A DNA stretch of 64,000 bases from Thalassospira alkalitolerans (GTDB taxonomy: Bacteria; Pseudomonadota; Alphaproteobacteria; Rhodospirillales; Thalassospiraceae), in NCBI RefSeq assembly GCF_002115745.1, contig NZ_JFKB01000001.1:186001-250000 (forward strand), written 5' to 3'. Shown one piece after another: positions 8,720-16,861 of this stretch (positions are counted from its first letter, which is position 1; each line of letters opens with the position of its first letter). The notes beneath the pieces were generated by a model. The model worked only from the letters and a program-made list of their open reading frames with translations. It was not told the origin of the DNA and made no database searches. Made by a program: the position numbers and the translations under genes.

Positions 8720-8983
8720 ATCGGGCGACGATGCCAGTGGCGCCGTCAGTTCTGTGAACAAATACTGCCAGATGCCCTTTTGAAACCAAAGATTGTAATA
8801 ATTGTAAACTGTGGCCGGTGCACCGTATTCCGAAGGGCAATCCTGCCTAACGGCAGCCTGATTGCAGTATATGAATGATGCCGCTGATTATACGCTGGCC
8901 ATCTTTTCGTCGCCTTCCTGCAGCACAGTAGGTTTGATCTTCGCCTATTATTGTTCATCAGAGAGCCAGAAACGCCCATTCAT
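8720..8983 (-). pseudogene. Degenerate 5' part of an IS5-family transposase
   Basis: Read on the minus strand from 8983, the sequence gives MNGRFWLSDEQ then two stops. In shifted frames it then gives RIISGIIHILQSGCR, DCPSEYGAPATVYNYYNLW and FQKGIWQYLFTELTA. These are the successive N-terminal blocks of small IS5/IS427-type transposases, interrupted by stops and frameshifts. The catalytic middle and end are missing, so this is a dead fragment of an insertion sequence. Confidence 0.8.
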
Positions 8984-9000
8984 GACCGAAAACTCCTGCT

Positions 9001-9050
9001 CTCGTTTTCAAATCATTGAAACATTTGAGGGTTAATGATTTGAAAACGAG
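9001..9050. repeat. Perfect 17-bp inverted repeat between two IS remnants
   Basis: CTCGTTTTCAAATCATT at 9001-9017 is the exact reverse complement of 9034-9050, with 16 bases between. It lies 17 bases outside the start of the minus-strand transposase fragment, where a terminal inverted repeat is expected. The second arm faces a plus-strand transposase fragment. The simplest reading is two abutting IS ends, head to head. Confidence 0.7.
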
Positions 9051-9149
9051 AAGACGAATATCATGCCTACCTACTTGTCCTCATTCATAAGTAAGCGGCC
9101 CTGTTTCGATCAGATTGCAGATTCTATTGGCGTGAACCCTCGTATAAGG

Positions 9150-9270
9150 GCCCTAATCGGATGAATATTTGACTCCCTCAAGGATTTCCGATGCATTATC
9201 ACCCGCTACGACAAAACGCTGAAAACTTCATAACCAAATTATATCTTGCCGCACCCCCATTATATTGAAC
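9150..9270 (+). pseudogene. Degenerate 3' part of an IS5-family transposase
   Basis: The plus strand encodes DSLKDFRCIITRYDKTLKTS. After a one-base slip it encodes AENFITKLYLAAPPLY and a stop. This is the C-terminal signature of IS5-type transposases (a LKDFRRIATRYDK-like block followed by a short hydrophobic tail). Stops and frame changes make it non-functional. The 5' part is missing, so it is a second internally deleted element. From 9271 to 9425 I see nothing else. Confidence 0.65.
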
Positions 9271-9425
9271 AGAATTTGAGATTATTTTTCTTACTTATCT
9301 TTCCATTCAGATATCGACCATCTAGGATAAGATATCTTTTGATTTTAGTAATATCAGAACGCCTTAATCCCGCCGTCACAAATCCCCGCATGAGGGACCT
9401 GCCTCTTCCATTGACTATTGAACAA

Positions 9426-10163
9426 TTACAGATCATTAAGAATACATAGCTCTGGTATTCTTAAAATATCTTCATTGGCAATCCTTAAACTTTCAATATT
9501 CCCGATATCTCTAAGATAACATGAATTATGATAAGTATAGATTCTCTTCATCAAATGAGGAAGAACTTCATTACTGAGATCTATGATCTTCTTCTCAAGA
9601 CCCTTCAAGATATTCAATATTTCAGGCTCAAAGATATATACAGCACCATTGGCACATCTCCCTGGTGGAACAGCAACTTTTTCATGAAATCCAACAACCA
9701 ATCCTGCACGATCTCTTTCAACGATACCACATTCACAAGGATTATCGGTATCAAAAGTCATCATGGTTGCAATTGTTCCTAACGGATTAGGACGGTTAAC
9801 ATGAAAATCTCGAAACTCCCCAACATCAAACCACGTCAAGTTATCAGCATGTGCAACCAGGAAATTCTCGTCGCCAATAAATCCCGAATTTTCCAATAAA
9901 GTTCCACCAGTTCCAAGTAAATTCTCCTCATGAACAAGATCAATACTATCAAACCATTTACTTTCCGCGATGTGAGACCGTACCTTTTCAGGTAAATAAT
10001 GCGTATTAACAAGTATACGATCCACAATTCCGCTACCCATCAAAAGGTTTAGCCAGTAATCAATCAACGGCCTCCCATTAATCATGACCAAGCACTTGGG
10101 AGTTGTCTCGGTAATAGGCCGCAATCTGGTCCCCAACCCTGCAGACAGCAACAATGCCCTCAC
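9426..10163 (-). CDS. Sugar-phosphate nucleotidyltransferase (HddC-like)
   Basis: This 245-residue GT-A-fold nucleotidyltransferase couples a sugar-1-phosphate to a nucleotide in the cytoplasm. It begins with the signature MRALLLSAGLGTRLRPITET, then PKCLVMINGRPLIDYWL, the metal-binding region FLVAHADNLTW and ECGIVE. Length and motifs fit HddC, the D-glycero-D-manno-heptose 1-phosphate guanylyltransferase, and related short enzymes. It overlaps the stop of the upstream kinase/nucleotidyltransferase fusion gene by 4 bases and is the last gene of the unit. With a GmhA-like isomerase and heptokinase-like domain in the same unit, an NDP-heptose product is the best guess. Other hexose-1-phosphates remain possible. 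Confidence 0.8.
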   Translation of the reverse strand: MRALLLSAGLGTRLRPITETTPKCLVMINGRPLIDYWLNLLMGSGIVDRILVNTHYLPEKVRSHIAESKWFDSIDLVHEENLLGTGGTLLENSGFIGDENFLVAHADNLTWFDVGEFRDFHVNRPNPLGTIATMMTFDTDNPCECGIVERDRAGLVVGFHEKVAVPPGRCANGAVYIFEPEILNILKGLEKKIIDLSNEVLPHLMKRIYTYHNSCYLRDIGNIESLRIANEDILRIPELCILNDL

Positions 10164-11641
10164 GATGAAAGTTCCTTTATTATATTTTCAGCTTTCAAAG
10201 GATGATTTCCAATCCGCCGTACTTGGCAGGCGGCCGCCAAAGAACCAAGATAAGATGCTTGCCAAATGGAAGCTCCTACCGCCAAAGCCATAGAGCTTGC
10301 TGTAAGTAGAGAATCACCCGCACCAGCAACGTCTTGTGGCGCTGAATTTAGCGCCGGAATACGATCCGTAATCAAACTATCTCGTGTTGTATGAGGTGCG
10401 TGAATGAGGATCCCTTCAGCACCAAGAGTAATAATAATATTCTCTATATGTGACTTTTCACGTAAACGGTCAGCCAGCACAACCAAACCTGAATTGTGGT
10501 CGTGAGAAGCAAGGCGGGCTTCGCGTTCAGTTGGCGTAATAAGGTTCATCCCCTGAAATCTTGAAACATCTCCAATTTGAGATGAGGCTTGACTGTCCGC
10601 CACCATCATGATTCTTCTAATCTTGCAAAAATCAGTTATCCTATCGACAAGGAGTTGAGGTAAACATCCATAGTTGAAATCGGAGAAAATAAGTAAATCG
10701 GCCTCATCCAGCTCTTTAATAATCCTGCTGTATATCGTATCTACCAACTTTCCGCTTATGTCATGCTGCCGTAAATGGCTGACTCTAAGTAGTGTTTTTC
10801 CACTCGCACGGAACCGCTGCTTTAAAGTTGTGGGCCGACCATCATCCTCAAGAAGACATTCCTTTACGCCGTATTCAACCAATTTTTCACGCGCAAAATC
10901 TGCGACATCGTCTTTGCCTACAACACCAAAATAGGAGACACTGGCCCCCAAACCTCTGGCATGAGCTGCAACAATTCCTGCCCCCCCAACAAAACGATCA
11001 TATTTCAACGGCGAGACAACAAGTGTTGGATCTTCCTGAGACATTCCCAATGCTTCACAGGCAATATACTCGTCAATAATGAGATCACCTATAACCACTA
11101 TTTTAAGCGTATTAAATTTGCCAATGATCTCCATGAGGCCTGACACATGAAGCTGATGTCTAGCGAAATAACCATCTACAGAAACTAAGTCGCTATCAGC
11201 CTCTTCATCAATTTCTCGCCTTAATAAATCTAGCGACGAAAAACGAACTTCACCGGAAGAAAATAGCAACTTGCCGCCATATGATTCAAGTACCTCTGAT
11301 TCCGGATTGAACTTGTCTTCATGTTCTTTCCCTTTAACAACCACTTGAGGCTGCAAATCGGAAACGAACTCCTCTGGATCACAAGGTAGAAGAACTGCAA
11401 AATCAACCCCTGTAATTTTCTTTACACCCTCAAGACGAAACTCTTCAGGTATAACAGTATCGTGACTATGCTGCCGATGCACGCCAACAACTAGAATATC
11501 TGCACAACCTGCGGCAAAATCGAATAAACGCAAATGCCCAGGATGAACAATGTTAAAATTCCCTGAAACAAAGGCAATACTTTCTTTCGGAAACAATTTT
11601 TTAATCTCGCGAACGAGAAATGTATTGGCAGAATTCATCAA
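10160..11641 (-). CDS. Bifunctional nucleotidyltransferase-PfkB kinase, HldE-like with swapped domain order
   Basis: This 493-residue fusion has a cytidylyltransferase-like domain first (about 20-150) with the nucleotide motif SGNFNIVHPGH and VVVKGKEHEDKF. A ribokinase/PfkB domain follows (about 178-490): IVVIGDLIIDEYIACEALGM, FVGGAGIVAAHARGLGA and the catalytic loop DVAGAGDSLL with Asp443 as likely base. Standard HldE has the kinase first and the nucleotidyltransferase last. The kinase signature resembles the heptose-7-phosphate kinase of HldE more than other sugar kinases. It is expected to phosphorylate a heptose (or related sugar) phosphate and to activate it or a partner substrate. It overlaps the next gene by 4 bases. 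Confidence 0.85.
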   Translation of the reverse strand: MMNSANTFLVREIKKLFPKESIAFVSGNFNIVHPGHLRLFDFAAGCADILVVGVHRQHSHDTVIPEEFRLEGVKKITGVDFAVLLPCDPEEFVSDLQPQVVVKGKEHEDKFNPESEVLESYGGKLLFSSGEVRFSSLDLLRREIDEEADSDLVSVDGYFARHQLHVSGLMEIIGKFNTLKIVVIGDLIIDEYIACEALGMSQEDPTLVVSPLKYDRFVGGAGIVAAHARGLGASVSYFGVVGKDDVADFAREKLVEYGVKECLLEDDGRPTTLKQRFRASGKTLLRVSHLRQHDISGKLVDTIYSRIIKELDEADLLIFSDFNYGCLPQLLVDRITDFCKIRRIMMVADSQASSQIGDVSRFQGMNLITPTEREARLASHDHNSGLVVLADRLREKSHIENIIITLGAEGILIHAPHTTRDSLITDRIPALNSAPQDVAGAGDSLLTASSMALAVGASIWQASYLGSLAAACQVRRIGNHPLKAENIIKELSS

Positions 11642-11657
11642 ACCATACTCTTTGGAA

Positions 11658-12707
11658 TTACATCTTGATCAAGCAACGGCCGCTGATGCTGCCATCACGC
11701 ATACCAAGAATAGCTTCATTAATATGATCCAAGGAAAATGTCTCAGTCAGCAACTCACTTAGATGGAGTTTTCCTTCAGAGAATAATCTCATATACTTGG
11801 GAATATCCTGGTCTGGGATAGTTTCCCCACCGTGAGATCCTGTTATTAACTTCCCAAAATGCATAGGAAGAGAATATATTGAAATATTATCTCCCTTCCG
11901 AGGAACTCCAATGAGTATTACCCGCCCTTTATTTCCCGTTATTTTATAGCCTAGCTCAATATTTTCTGGCTTTCCAGTATTCTCTAAAAATACATCTAAA
12001 TATCGATCATTGAGAATATTACATATTTCTTCATCAGCATTAACATTGCGCGCATTAATTACATGTGTCGCCCCCATTTTCTTTGCTAATTCAAGGCGGC
12101 CATCGAAAACGTCTACCGCTATAATTGGATTGGCAGACGTCATCGCTGCCGCCTGAACCATACTCAAACCGACACCTCCTGCGCCAAAGATAACAACAGA
12201 CTCGCCAATTTTAAGCTTTGCGTTGTTAACAACCGCTCCAAACCCTGTCGTCACAGCACAACCAAATAGTGTCGCAATCTTCAGATCAAAATCATCCGAA
12301 ATCTTGGTTATACGATTTTCAGAAACCACGGCCATCTCATTGAATGTGGTTACCCAACCCGCATTCACGGTTTCATCACCCCAACGGTATTTTGGTGCAA
12401 CTGATTCTATCCCAGACCCAGGACGCCAATGCAAAACAACAGCATCGCCCGGCCTTATCTTACGGACCCCAGGCCCAACAGCAAGAACCGTTCCAGCGCC
12501 CTCATGACCAAGCAAATGTGGCAACCATCTATCAGGCCCTTTTGCACCGTCCATTTCTCCCAATTGAGAACCACAAATACCACTATAATGAATCTTAACC
12601 AGAACTTGACCTATTTCCAGCGTCTCTGGCAAAGTTAGCTCGGCAACAACTAATGGTTTCTTTTGCTCGACAAGAATAGCGGCCTTAAATCTCGAACCTA
12701 AAGACAT
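11658..12707 (-). CDS. Zinc-type medium-chain dehydrogenase lacking the structural-zinc lobe
   Basis: This 349-residue MDR-superfamily enzyme has GroES-like and Rossmann domains. The catalytic zinc region is present (HYSGICGSQLGEMDG and HLLGHEGAGTVLAVG), as is the NAD(P) motif VVIFGAGGVGLSMVQAAAM followed by an acidic DVFDGR. The four-cysteine structural-zinc loop normally found after GDAVVLHW is missing. That loop reads RPGSGIESVAPKYRWGDE, with no cysteines. It probably oxidises or reduces a sugar or a small polyol in the cytoplasm as part of the island's sugar pathway. The substrate is unknown. It lies between a methyltransferase and the kinase fusion in one unit. Confidence 0.8.
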   Translation of the reverse strand: MSLGSRFKAAILVEQKKPLVVAELTLPETLEIGQVLVKIHYSGICGSQLGEMDGAKGPDRWLPHLLGHEGAGTVLAVGPGVRKIRPGDAVVLHWRPGSGIESVAPKYRWGDETVNAGWVTTFNEMAVVSENRITKISDDFDLKIATLFGCAVTTGFGAVVNNAKLKIGESVVIFGAGGVGLSMVQAAAMTSANPIIAVDVFDGRLELAKKMGATHVINARNVNADEEICNILNDRYLDVFLENTGKPENIELGYKITGNKGRVILIGVPRKGDNISIYSLPMHFGKLITGSHGGETIPDQDIPKYMRLFSEGKLHLSELLTETFSLDHINEAILGMRDGSISGRCLIKM

Positions 12708-12718
12708 AATTAATAACC

Positions 12719-13387
12719 CTACTCGAAGTATATAAAGGAATGATCACCGGTGTATCCACAATTACGGAACCACCAACTCCATTCATCAGGCGTGTTAAAT
12801 GCTTCACAGGTTACCTGCCAATAAATAAGATTTGCTTTTTCCACTTCGTTTCGATATGACTCAACACAAATATATTTCGATTTTCCAACGCGCTGAATTT
12901 CTCGCAATGATCTATTCAAATCATAGCAATGAAGATTGTGAATAGTATTCAAAGAGTAAACAAGATCAAATTCATTATCTTTAAAAGGAAGGTCGTTGGC
13001 ATTCCCATACATGATGCGGTCTTTAATCTCTTCTTTGGCATCATTAATTGCATACTTTGAAATATCGAGACCGTACACCTCTATACCAGGAACAACCTTG
13101 GTAAAGTCAAACATTAAATAACCTTTACCGCACCCAACATCAAGTATTCGATCTCCAGACTTCAAGCCATAATGATCAGCCATTGCTTTCGCAACTTTTT
13201 CCCAACGCCCCTCCATATAGCGATAGCCACCATAATTAATGCGTCGATCACCATCCCAATAATCATAATCCCATTGTTTAGCCAACACAGCGGCCTTAGC
13301 CTTTGGAAATTCTTGGTCGTTCACGCGAGCCAAGTAATCACGTGTTGTACTTTTGTGAATTACCGACATAAAATCTATGTAAGACAA
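12719..13387 (-). CDS. Class I SAM-dependent methyltransferase
   Basis: This 222-residue cytoplasmic methyltransferase has motif I ILDVGCGKGYLMFDF (about residues 80-95), an acidic motif II around VYGLDISKYAI, and the later block FKDNEFDLVYSLNTIHNL. An N-terminal segment rich in aromatic residues (WDYDYWDGDRRINYGGYRYM) may shape the substrate site. The target is unknown; in a nucleotide-sugar operon, O- or N-methylation of a sugar is likely. It is spaced 11 bases from the dehydrogenase gene and 16 from the upstream kinase gene, so it belongs to the same unit. Confidence 0.8.
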   Translation of the reverse strand: MSYIDFMSVIHKSTTRDYLARVNDQEFPKAKAAVLAKQWDYDYWDGDRRINYGGYRYMEGRWEKVAKAMADHYGLKSGDRILDVGCGKGYLMFDFTKVVPGIEVYGLDISKYAINDAKEEIKDRIMYGNANDLPFKDNEFDLVYSLNTIHNLHCYDLNRSLREIQRVGKSKYICVESYRNEVEKANLIYWQVTCEAFNTPDEWSWWFRNCGYTGDHSFIYFE

Positions 13388-13403
13388 TTTATAATCTCCA
13401 TTG

Positions 13404-14462
13404 TTAAATATCTTGATACAATCCCAACAGATATCGGCTGCGGATCAACATATCCTCTGCCTTAACAAGTCGCTCTGCCTTTAAATTGGCCAAGTTCAAA
13501 CTATTATTTGCAAACTTACTTCGATCAGCCCATTCGGGAACGAATGGATTAAGTATAATGCAGCACCACTTAAGCGCAAACAAAGGTAACATTATTTTGA
13601 CCCGCTCGAGAATCTTCTCTTTCTCAGAGAAGTTTTGCAGTGCTATTCCGACAAAACTTTCGAAATACTCGAATGGGACTGGCAAAGCCGGTTGCAGGAA
13701 AAAATCCGAAAGGGATTTAGCTGGATCATCCCAACCAGCGTATTCAAAATCAATAAATTTAAGCCCATCCTGCGGCGTGAAAAGGATATTATGGAATCCA
13801 AAATCCGAGGGGGAAATCATGCGTTTGTTGATTACTAATGGCTCATCTAGTGAAAACGCAAAGTTAGCTTCGAAATTTCGTAGGGCCGTCTTGATCTGCT
13901 GCCAGAGATTCTGCAATTCATTTCGCAGCGATGCGAAACTCTCATCGATTTCACCTGATAGAATAACATCATTAAAACGGGCTAACCGTGAATCTATGTG
14001 CTCAATATGCCCTGCTGCTGACCAAAAGGCTTCAGATGCCATTTGTAAACCAGCCGAATATCGCAATAATGAGGGATGGTTAAGATCCGAAAGGAACTGC
14101 GCAGCTTCGCATACTTCCTTAAGGCCTATCTCCTTCTGCGAAAGCTTACGACCAGGTAGGTATTCATAAAGTGCAACACGCTGCTCAGGAAGAGATGCAA
14201 GCGGTCTTGGAACGGAGCGGAGTCCAGCCGACTGAGCGTATGACAAAAATGACCATTCAGATCCAAGACGATCACGCTGATCTCTATCGCTAGAAAAGTA
14301 CCATTTCGCAACATACTGATCACGATCAGCCTGAATTATATCAATCCGATTGTTGCCACCCTGCTCACCTTGCACAACCTCTAACTTGTCAACAGTGATG
14401 CCACCTTTAGCAAGCAGCGCACGGAAGGTCTTTCCCGAAGAAAGGGAGAATTGTCCCGTCAT
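13404..14462 (-). CDS. Aminoglycoside/choline-kinase-like phosphotransferase
   Basis: This 352-residue protein of the APH/choline-kinase fold has an N-lobe with an ATP-site lysine region (DQYVAKWYFS) and VALYEYLPGRKL at the hinge. The catalytic loop reads ISPSDFGFHNIL, in place of the more usual HGDxxxxN, and the metal-binding block is FIDFEYAGWDDP. This SDFGFHN variant occurs in kinases of sugars and amino alcohols within polysaccharide clusters. It probably phosphorylates a small hydroxylated compound. The start codon overlaps the HAD phosphatase stop by one base (TGATG), so the two are likely to act in sequence. Confidence 0.75.
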   Translation of the reverse strand: MTGQFSLSSGKTFRALLAKGGITVDKLEVVQGEQGGNNRIDIIQADRDQYVAKWYFSSDRDQRDRLGSEWSFLSYAQSAGLRSVPRPLASLPEQRVALYEYLPGRKLSQKEIGLKEVCEAAQFLSDLNHPSLLRYSAGLQMASEAFWSAAGHIEHIDSRLARFNDVILSGEIDESFASLRNELQNLWQQIKTALRNFEANFAFSLDEPLVINKRMISPSDFGFHNILFTPQDGLKFIDFEYAGWDDPAKSLSDFFLQPALPVPFEYFESFVGIALQNFSEKEKILERVKIMLPLFALKWCCIILNPFVPEWADRSKFANNSLNLANLKAERLVKAEDMLIRSRYLLGLYQDI

Positions 14463-15064
14463 CAGATTTCCAAAAACTCTTTAAATTCGAACCAAGAACG
14501 AACACGTTTTGCCGATGTGAAATCAGTATGATGGTCATCTGGATCAAAGAGAACGCCACGTATTGAGTCCGAAAAATTGGTGGCATTTAATATCTCAGGC
14601 AAATCATCGAGAAAAACATCACAACCAAGCTCGTTAACACGCTCTACTTTTGAGTCCTTCTGCTCTCGGAAGTTAATACTGTCACTACCAATCAAAGGCT
14701 CACCGTCGACAACCAAGTGCGTCAAAATCCAATTTCGCGCAGCTTCATGCAGATCATATTTTGGCCCCATAAATGGATGGCGCGTTTTATGACTTACAAT
14801 GAAAAGTTCCCATCCCGCGTCCCGTGCCGCTGACAACGTCTCAATAACGTTTGAGAATGGTTGCACGTCATCCATACGACTACCATAAACATACCCTTGC
14901 ATCTCAGTCCAATAGGCTTCCTTGCCAACCGAGCGCAAGTAATCACGAACAGACACTTTGCTTATTGGCGTATTCGCCGGAATAAGCCCTTGCTCGAGCG
15001 CAACTCTATAAAAAACATCGTCATACCGGACGATTGTGTTATCGAAGTCCAGACCTATTTTCAT
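14462..15064 (-). CDS. HAD-superfamily phosphatase
   Basis: This roughly 200-residue HAD hydrolase has the nucleophile motif IGLDFDNTIVRYDDV at the N-terminus. Motif II is ELFIVSHKT, and the acidic motif IV is DVFLDDLPEI. A small cap region lies between. It probably removes phosphate from a sugar bisphosphate, the role GmhB plays in heptose activation, although this protein is not an obvious GmhB. Two starts compete: a GTG at 15079 overlapping the transketolase stop (GTGA), and ATG at 15064 with GAGG nine bases upstream. I prefer the ATG because it puts the nucleophile motif at the usual distance. Confidence 0.8.
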   Translation of the reverse strand: MKIGLDFDNTIVRYDDVFYRVALEQGLIPANTPISKVSVRDYLRSVGKEAYWTEMQGYVYGSRMDDVQPFSNVIETLSAARDAGWELFIVSHKTRHPFMGPKYDLHEAARNWILTHLVVDGEPLIGSDSINFREQKDSKVERVNELGCDVFLDDLPEILNATNFSDSIRGVLFDPDDHHTDFTSAKRVRSWFEFKEFLEI

Positions 15065-15075
15065 GTACTTTTGCC

Positions 15076-16014
15076 TCACGTCTGCTCTGAGAGTGCCTCG
15101 ATTGCGCGCAGCTCAATACTCTTTGCATCAATCCCAAAATAACGACGCGCAAACGCATGATCACCAATTTCATGTAAAAATCGATCATCTGTTGCAATAG
15201 ACAAAAGCCGTGCACGTGGCATTACACGCTGTGAAATAATCCATTCAGCGATAGCACTATTCAAACCACCAATACAGCTATGCTCTTCGACAACCACCAC
15301 ATTGTCAAATCTCGAGAATAACTTGGACAACTTCTCGATGTCTAATGGTTTAATAGTATGAAAACTCTCGACTTGAACTGAGATCCCTGTTGCTTTAAGC
15401 GTACTAGCAGCCTGCATTACTTCCGGTAAAATGTTACCCGTTCCGATAAAACAAATATCATTCCCTTCGATGACCGTAGTTGCTTTTCCAAGTCTCAGGC
15501 TATGATTGAATTCGTCCGAATAAACTTGCGGCTCATTTTTCTTTCCCAATCGGATATAGACAGGTTTGTTTTGCTTAAGTGCAGCTCTCAAACCACTTCG
15601 CAACTCCGCTTTGTCTCCAGGAGCAAAAACTACTATCCCAGGTAATGCACGCAAAATCGCAATATCTTCAAGTGAATGATGAGTTGGCCCAAGAGAAGAG
15701 TAAGAAAGACCAGAACCAGTTCCCACAATGATGACCGGCGCGTTATGATAACAAACGCCAACGCGAATTTGCTCAAGACACCGCGTGGTTGTAAATGGTG
15801 TAATCGTATATGTTACAGGCCGCAGGCCACTTAATGCCATACCCGACGCCATACTCATCATATTGGCCTCAGCAATGCCACAGTTATAGAAACGATTACT
15901 GTTCTTATCTTTAAAATCATCGAACATCCGGTTCCCGATATCACCAGAAAGAAGAACGACACGCGAGTCTTCTGCGCCTAACTTTGTGATTTCGTCGGCA
16001 AACGCTGTTCTCAT
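15076..16014 (-). CDS. Transketolase, C-terminal (PYR plus C-domain) subunit
   Basis: This 312-residue protein matches the second half of transketolase: VLLSGDIGNRMFDDF, the catalytic-Glu block FYNCGIAEANMMSMASGMAL, and GPTHHSLEDIAILRALPG. It must pair with the N-terminal subunit encoded just upstream, whose stop its ATG overlaps by 4 bases. Split transketolases are common in secondary-metabolite and surface-sugar clusters. They move two-carbon units to make unusual ketose phosphates. Here sedoheptulose 7-phosphate for the GmhA-like isomerase is the natural product to expect. That is inference from context. Confidence 0.88.
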   Translation of the reverse strand: MRTAFADEITKLGAEDSRVVLLSGDIGNRMFDDFKDKNSNRFYNCGIAEANMMSMASGMALSGLRPVTYTITPFTTTRCLEQIRVGVCYHNAPVIIVGTGSGLSYSSLGPTHHSLEDIAILRALPGIVVFAPGDKAELRSGLRAALKQNKPVYIRLGKKNEPQVYSDEFNHSLRLGKATTVIEGNDICFIGTGNILPEVMQAASTLKATGISVQVESFHTIKPLDIEKLSKLFSRFDNVVVVEEHSCIGGLNSAIAEWIISQRVMPRARLLSIATDDRFLHEIGDHAFARRYFGIDAKSIELRAIEALSEQT

Positions 16015-16832
16015 TGATCATATCCTAATTGCTCAAGCGCCATAGCAAATTCAACTGCGTTTGGAGTTCGGTAATGCCAATTATTGTCATCTTCCATAAA
16101 GTCAATACCTTTACCCTTTACTGTATGCGCAATTATAGCCAGTGGCTGCCCAGACTTATTTGAATCCGATTGAAGGAGTTTAATCATTGACGGAATGTCG
16201 TGGCCATCAACCTCAAAAGTATTCCAGCCAAATGCTGACCATTTATCTTTAAATGGGTTAATCGCGAGCACGTCGGAACTTCGATCAGTTGCCTGCCATT
16301 TGTTAAAGTCGACAATAACCGTCAAATTATCCAATCTATGGCTTCCGGCAAACATCGCGGCCTCCCAGATGGATCCTTCATTACATTCACCATCTCCAAG
16401 CACCGCAAAAACTCTAGCATCTCTTCCCTGAATACGGTTTGCCAAGGCCATACCAACGCCCATAGGCATGCCGTGCCCAAGAGAACCTGTTGCCGCTTCA
16501 ATCCCTGGTAAATGGCTCGGAGTTGGCGGATGTTCACCAAACAAACCGCCATTGACATGATCGCTGTTAATTAGGCTTTCATATGGAAAGAACCCTTTAA
16601 GCGCCAAAACCTGAAAAAGGGCAGGAGCGGCATGCCCTTTACTAAGAATAACCTTGTCTCGATCAGGGTCATTCGGTGAATTTGGGTTCACATTCGCAAT
16701 ATCAAAATATAGAACTACGAGTATATCTATACAGGACAGGCAAGATCCCAAATGTGGGGTTTTTGTTTTGTAAGAATACTCAATGATACGTCTGCGCAGT
16801 TTGCGGGCCGTTTCTTCCAGACTATTAATCAT
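16011..16832 (-). CDS. Transketolase, N-terminal (thiamine-diphosphate) subunit
   Basis: This 273-residue protein matches the first half of transketolase. The substrate histidines lie in KTPHLGSCLSCIDILVVLYF and ILSKGHAAPALFQVLALKGF, followed by GSLGHGMPMGVGMALA. The thiamine-binding motif is LGDGECNEGSIWEA, extending to DFNKWQATD. Together with the downstream C-terminal subunit it forms the complete enzyme. A separate housekeeping transketolase is expected elsewhere in the genome, so this pair is probably dedicated to the island's sugar. It is spaced 29 bases from the upstream SDR gene. Confidence 0.88.
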   Translation of the reverse strand: MINSLEETARKLRRRIIEYSYKTKTPHLGSCLSCIDILVVLYFDIANVNPNSPNDPDRDKVILSKGHAAPALFQVLALKGFFPYESLINSDHVNGGLFGEHPPTPSHLPGIEAATGSLGHGMPMGVGMALANRIQGRDARVFAVLGDGECNEGSIWEAAMFAGSHRLDNLTVIVDFNKWQATDRSSDVLAINPFKDKWSAFGWNTFEVDGHDIPSMIKLLQSDSNKSGQPLAIIAHTVKGKGIDFMEDDNNWHYRTPNAVEFAMALEQLGYDQ

Positions 16833-16861
16833 GGTCTAAATCCAAATTTGGCACATCTGCA

